Shown: positions 7,098-9,445 of the stretch, in pieces
How positions within the stretch are numbered: position 1 is the stretch's first letter
Layout of the letters: each line of letters begins with the position of its first letter
Source of the DNA: Bacillaceae bacterium UBA7792
GTDB lineage: Bacteria; Bacillota; Bacilli; Bacillales; Cytobacillaceae
Direction of reading: 5' to 3'
Length of the DNA: 9,445 bases
Assembly (NCBI GenBank): GCA_002480735.1
Contig: DLCS01000225.1
Span: forward strand, 7,277 to 16,721
Notes under the pieces: model-generated
Database searches by the model: none
The model's input: only the letters and a program-made list of their open reading frames with translations
Told to the model about the DNA's origin: nothing
Made by a program: the position numbers and the translations under genes

Positions 7098-7298
7098 ATG
7101 ATTATAGCCATGCCCTCACTGGTTACGCTGATGGCTCTATTCGTAATTTTAACTATTCTATTTGTAGTAACCCCTGTTTACGTATATAAAGATGCAATTG
7201 GATATGAGATGAGTAGAAAGTTTGCTGTTTTATCGGTAATGCTTGTAATCTTTTTTCCTGTCGTTGGCTTTATAGTTTACTTATTTATTAAGAAGTAA
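7098..7298 (+). CDS. Small two-helix membrane protein (PLDc_N-like)
   Basis: A 66-residue hydrophobic protein with helices at about 7-30 and 43-63 joined by a polar loop (YKDAIGYEMSRK). The ending FFPVVGFIVYLFIKK resembles the short PLDc_N membrane module, found alone in many small Bacillota proteins and at the start of cardiolipin synthases. That likeness is by eye and gives no firm function. The gene has the strongest ribosome binding site in the window, AGGAGG (7085-7090), 7 bases from the ATG. No obvious promoter is seen. The IS copy 2 end begins about 8 bases after the stop, so any native terminator has been displaced or lost. It appears intact, with a charged carboxy end. Confidence 0.75.
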   Translation: MIIAMPSLVTLMALFVILTILFVVTPVYVYKDAIGYEMSRKFAVLSVMLVIFFPVVGFIVYLFIKK

Positions 7299-7306
7299 AT
7301 TTTTAA

Positions 7307-7321
7307 TAGCGTTGCATAAAT
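7307..7321 (+). repeat. Left terminal inverted repeat of IS copy 2
   Basis: TAGCGTTGCATAAAT, downstream end of the transposase unit. It shares the GTTGCAT core with the right end at 8691-8705. The outer base is inferred from the alignment of the two ends. Confidence 0.6.
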
Positions 7322-7452
7322 ATTTTCTTAATTTTCAGTTTAACCACTTCTCTTGTTTAGAACTAAAAAAGCAAATACCTCATTAAAAGGTGGATTTATC
7401 CATTTGGAAATTTATTTACAATTAGACCTGTGCGACAACGACAATTAGGCTT

Positions 7453-8568
7453 TTATGGAATGGCTTTGCCTTCAATTTTTCGAATCCAGACGTATGCCGG
7501 TTTCCACAATACAGCCCTTAAATATCGGCTGATTTGTAAAGTTTTTCGCTTACTTTTCGTTTCGATTTGTACAAGAACATGTAAGCAAAAAACAATCAGT
7601 GCGATAAACACTTGATTCTGTATCGCCCATTCGCTTTGTCCGTGGAATTTCTTAATGTTGAGATGCTGCTTAATCCATTTAAAGAATAGTTCAATGGCCC
7701 AACGAGATTTATACATGTCAGAAATTACTTCTGCTTCTAAATCAAAACGATTGGTGATTAACTGAAGTAGATTCCCTTTAGAATCCATAACTTTTATAAT
7801 GCGAAAGTAGTTTTCAGCTCGATATTGAGTCGTACCAATGAGCACCATTTGATCGGACAAAACAGTCGTTCCTTCTGGGAGTTTAAAATCGTAAACTTCC
7901 CTGATGACCGCATTTTTCCGAAGTCTTGTGAGGAAAAAGAAGCCATCATCGGTCATTTGTTCAAAGCGTTCGTAGTCTAAGTATCCACTGTCAAACACAT
8001 ACATGCATTCTTTGTCATCTACCATGATTTCAAGCTGATTGCGGTCATGTTCCTTGGCCGTTGTCATGATGGCTTTCTCGGGATAGGAGACTCCCTTTTC
8101 CATAAAAACTAGGCGTAAATGTAATTTCACACCTGCCTTTGTACTACGAAATTCAGCCCATCGGTGATTGGTCAAATTAAGTGGCAATGTGCTGGAATCA
8201 ATGATTTTTAACGGCATGACCAGTTTTGTATCGTGTTTTTTAGCATGAATTTGTGATACTAATTCGAGAAAAAGTCTTTGAAAAAGGTCGGGATTCATTC
8301 CATTTAATCGTCGTGATAACTGTGAAATACTAATAGAATCAAGGTCGATCGCCTTTTGAAGATTGTCATCAAAAAGACAATCACTTAGCGCATGAAGGCT
8401 TTCGACTTCTTCTAGCTGTGCAAAAAGCAATAATTTCAGTAGTGACTCTGTCGTTAATTTTTTCGTATTGTAATCTAATTTTAGTGTTTTCACCTGTTCT
8501 TCAAATAATTTTATATTTATAGGTGAAGACCATTGTCCAAATGAAGTTTTTCGTGTAATCTTGTCCAC
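7453..8568 (-). CDS. IS4-family DDE transposase, intact
   Basis: A 371-residue transposase starting at the GTG for VDKITRKTSFGQW. The open frame extends upstream to 8607, but the GTG lines up with the ATG start of copy 1 and has AAAGGA before it. It catalyses cut-and-paste movement of its IS through a DDE site. Visible residues are Asp124 in IIDSSTL, Asp193 in VFDSGYLDY and Glu293 in the IS4 signature Y286-x2-R289-x3-E293-x6-K300. The carboxy terminus, lost in copy 1, is present here (HVLVQIETKSKRK onward). No lesion is seen and both IS ends are present, so this is the one element in the window that could still be active. The protein differs from copy 1 at about a fifth of positions by eye, so the two are separate arrivals or old duplicates. 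Confidence 0.9.
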   Translation of the reverse strand: MDKITRKTSFGQWSSPINIKLFEEQVKTLKLDYNTKKLTTESLLKLLLFAQLEEVESLHALSDCLFDDNLQKAIDLDSISISQLSRRLNGMNPDLFQRLFLELVSQIHAKKHDTKLVMPLKIIDSSTLPLNLTNHRWAEFRSTKAGVKLHLRLVFMEKGVSYPEKAIMTTAKEHDRNQLEIMVDDKECMYVFDSGYLDYERFEQMTDDGFFFLTRLRKNAVIREVYDFKLPEGTTVLSDQMVLIGTTQYRAENYFRIIKVMDSKGNLLQLITNRFDLEAEVISDMYKSRWAIELFFKWIKQHLNIKKFHGQSEWAIQNQVFIALIVFCLHVLVQIETKSKRKTLQISRYLRAVLWKPAYVWIRKIEGKAIP

Positions 8569-8618
8569 GAGATTGGTCCTTTCTAGTGGATTTTGACGGG
8601 TTACCACCTGACTTATCC

Positions 8619-8624
8619 ATTATA
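8619..8624 (-). promoter_or_regulatory. -10 box of the copy 2 transposase
   Basis: Minus-strand TATAAT is 50 bases upstream of the GTG, in the same place as in copy 1. A TAGACA lies upstream but with a spacer of only 14 bases, so the -35 match is weak. Confidence 0.5.
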
Positions 8625-8690
8625 AAGGACTTTTTGTTTGTCTAAATTAATAAAGTTGAACACTTTGAGTATTTTTAATAGTGATATTAA

Positions 8691-8705
8691 ATTAATGCAA
8701 CATTA
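8691..8705 (-). repeat. Right terminal inverted repeat of IS copy 2
   Basis: Reads TAATGTTGCATTAAT inward on the minus strand, one base different from the copy 1 end at 4064-4078. It is the boundary between the IS and intron B remains. Confidence 0.65.
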
Positions 8706-8736
8706 GTGGTAAAGGATAGAAAAAATTAAGTGAAAC

Positions 8737-9442
8737 TCGTTAGCTTAATCCAATCTAAACTCACAAACTGTCAGCCAAATACGGTTAAGCAAGTATCTTC
8801 ATTTTGTATAGTAGATATTGATATTAAAGTTTTCTTTGATAATGTTAATCACGCACTACTCTTAACGCAATTATGGAATATATGGGTATACGGGATAAAT
8901 AGGTAATACGAATAATCAGCAAGACGCTAAAAGCTGAAATTGAAGGAGAAGGTAGATACTCGAAAGGACCCCAGGGGGGTATTTTGTCACTTCTGTTGTC
9001 TAGTATTGTTTTAAATGACAGCGACCAATGGATATCTGGAAAATAGGAAAATTTCGAGAGTAGACATAAGTATTATTATAACTTCAATAAGCATAAAAGT
9101 CTGAAGAAATCCAACCTTAAAGAGGGGTATATTCTTTGTTATACAGGATACTTCAGAATCTTCTGTCTTGGTTGGAGAACTGCCAAAAATGGTATCATGC
9201 TGGGTTAGACTTTACCTAGAAGAGCCTAAAAATCAAAGATTGTAAACTTGAGAAAGAGGGAGTCTAAATTTTTAGGTTTTACAATCAGAGCTGCTATGAA
9301 AGGCAATAAAAAGTTGCCTATTCTGCACTTTGTGCAAAAAGAAAATGTAGTTAATAAAGGATGGGAAAAACAGATTAGAAAAATCCGAAAGCGTCCCTCA
9401 AATCAAAATGTATTTCTTTATATATACAGCTCTGAGGAGTAA
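8737..9442 (+). pseudogene. Group II intron reverse transcriptase, broken copy (intron B)
   Basis: Plus-strand pieces, in order: SLIQSKLTNCQPNTVKQV (8742-8795), then a jump with about 200 bases missing relative to intron A, VDIDIKVFFDNVNHALLL (8811-8864), AEIEGEG, SKGPQGGIL (about 8959-8985, with the usual Thr before Pro lost), SSIVLNDSDQWISGK and a stop, KSNLKEGYILCYTGYF (about 9106-9153), and a 64-residue open piece with FLGFTIRAA (9248-9442). The catalytic YADD is replaced by YTGY at 9140-9151, so polymerase activity is gone even without the stops. The 9248-9442 piece is the thumb/maturase start in its correct order, then drifts out of homology at its end, probably by a frameshift. Sister of intron A; its 5' ribozyme is absent. 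It may run past the window edge. Confidence 0.85.
8740..8769 (+). repeat. 30-bp direct repeat, intron B copy
   Basis: Identical to 5621-5650. It marks the same point of the intron protein in both copies. Upstream of it the two introns share only weak likeness, because IS copy 2 takes over at 8705. Confidence 0.85.
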
Positions 9443-9445
9443 AAA

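Larger units (their letters stand above)
7307..8705 (-). mobile_element. Complete IS4-family insertion sequence, copy 2
   Basis: An element of about 1.4 kb carrying one intact transposase. Its ends form inverted repeats: TAGCGTTGCATAAAT (7307-7321) on the left, and TAATGTTGCATTAAT read inward from 8705 on the right, 12 of 15 bases alike. The 9 bases outside the left end (AATTTTTAA) and the right end (GTGGTAAAG) do not match, so no target duplication is visible. Size, protein and ends resemble Bacillus IS4Bsu1-type elements, from memory. The right flank is the broken intron B. Confidence 0.8.

Noticed and set aside
7430..7615. 61-residue plus-strand frame at the left side of IS copy 2
   Set aside because: Antisense to the intact transposase carboxy terminus; no independent support.
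2868..8705. Functional composite transposon formed by the two IS copies
   Set aside because: Copy 1 lacks one end and its transposase tail, and no target duplication flanks either element.
1..9445. CRISPR array, tRNA or rRNA genes
   Set aside because: No regularly spaced short repeats and no recognisable cloverleaf or ribosomal RNA sequence were seen on either strand.

Overview
This window looks like an accessory, repeat-rich stretch of a low-GC Bacillota chromosome, most likely Bacillaceae. The grounds are AT-rich intergenic DNA, strong AGGAGG-type ribosome binding sites, hairpin-plus-T terminators, a TTG start, and IS4-family and group II intron sequences of the kind common in Bacillus relatives. 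Species cannot be told. Only four genes look intact: a membrane M48 metalloprotease fused to ankyrin repeats (437-1711, +), a DUF2268-like metalloprotease lipoprotein (4173-5138, +), a 66-residue two-helix membrane protein (7098-7298, +) and one complete IS4-family transposase (7453-8568, -).

Layout: 1-436 is non-coding apart from the promoter and ribosome binding site of the protease gene. The protease-ankyrin gene ends at its own terminator (1720-1744). A heavily decayed transposase of one IS4-type lineage follows (about 1750-2955, -). Fused to it at about 2955 is a 3'-truncated IS of a second lineage (copy 1, to about 4078). Its promoter-side inverted end lies just upstream of the lipoprotein gene, which has its own extended -10 promoter and terminator. 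From 5320 to 6903 there is a mosaic of broken group II intron pieces: a ribozyme 5' part with the start of its reverse transcriptase (+), an opposed reverse transcriptase fragment of another intron (-), and a stranded HNH carboxy terminus (+). After a small possible RNA structure and the small membrane gene comes a complete 1.4-kb IS (copy 2, about 7307-8705). It abuts another broken group II intron reverse transcriptase (about 8737-9442), which is close kin to the first intron and runs to the window edge.

The genes do not form one pathway. The two host metalloproteases are separate transcription units, both membrane-associated and both with an HExxH site. The rest is a graveyard of mobile elements whose joints record insertion, deletion and inversion. 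I do not see a convincing new defence or biosynthetic system. The most unusual items are the protease-ankyrin fusion with ankyrin repeats predicted outside the cytoplasm, a chimeric transposase reading frame, and two unlike intron reverse transcriptases joined head to head at the same conserved motif.
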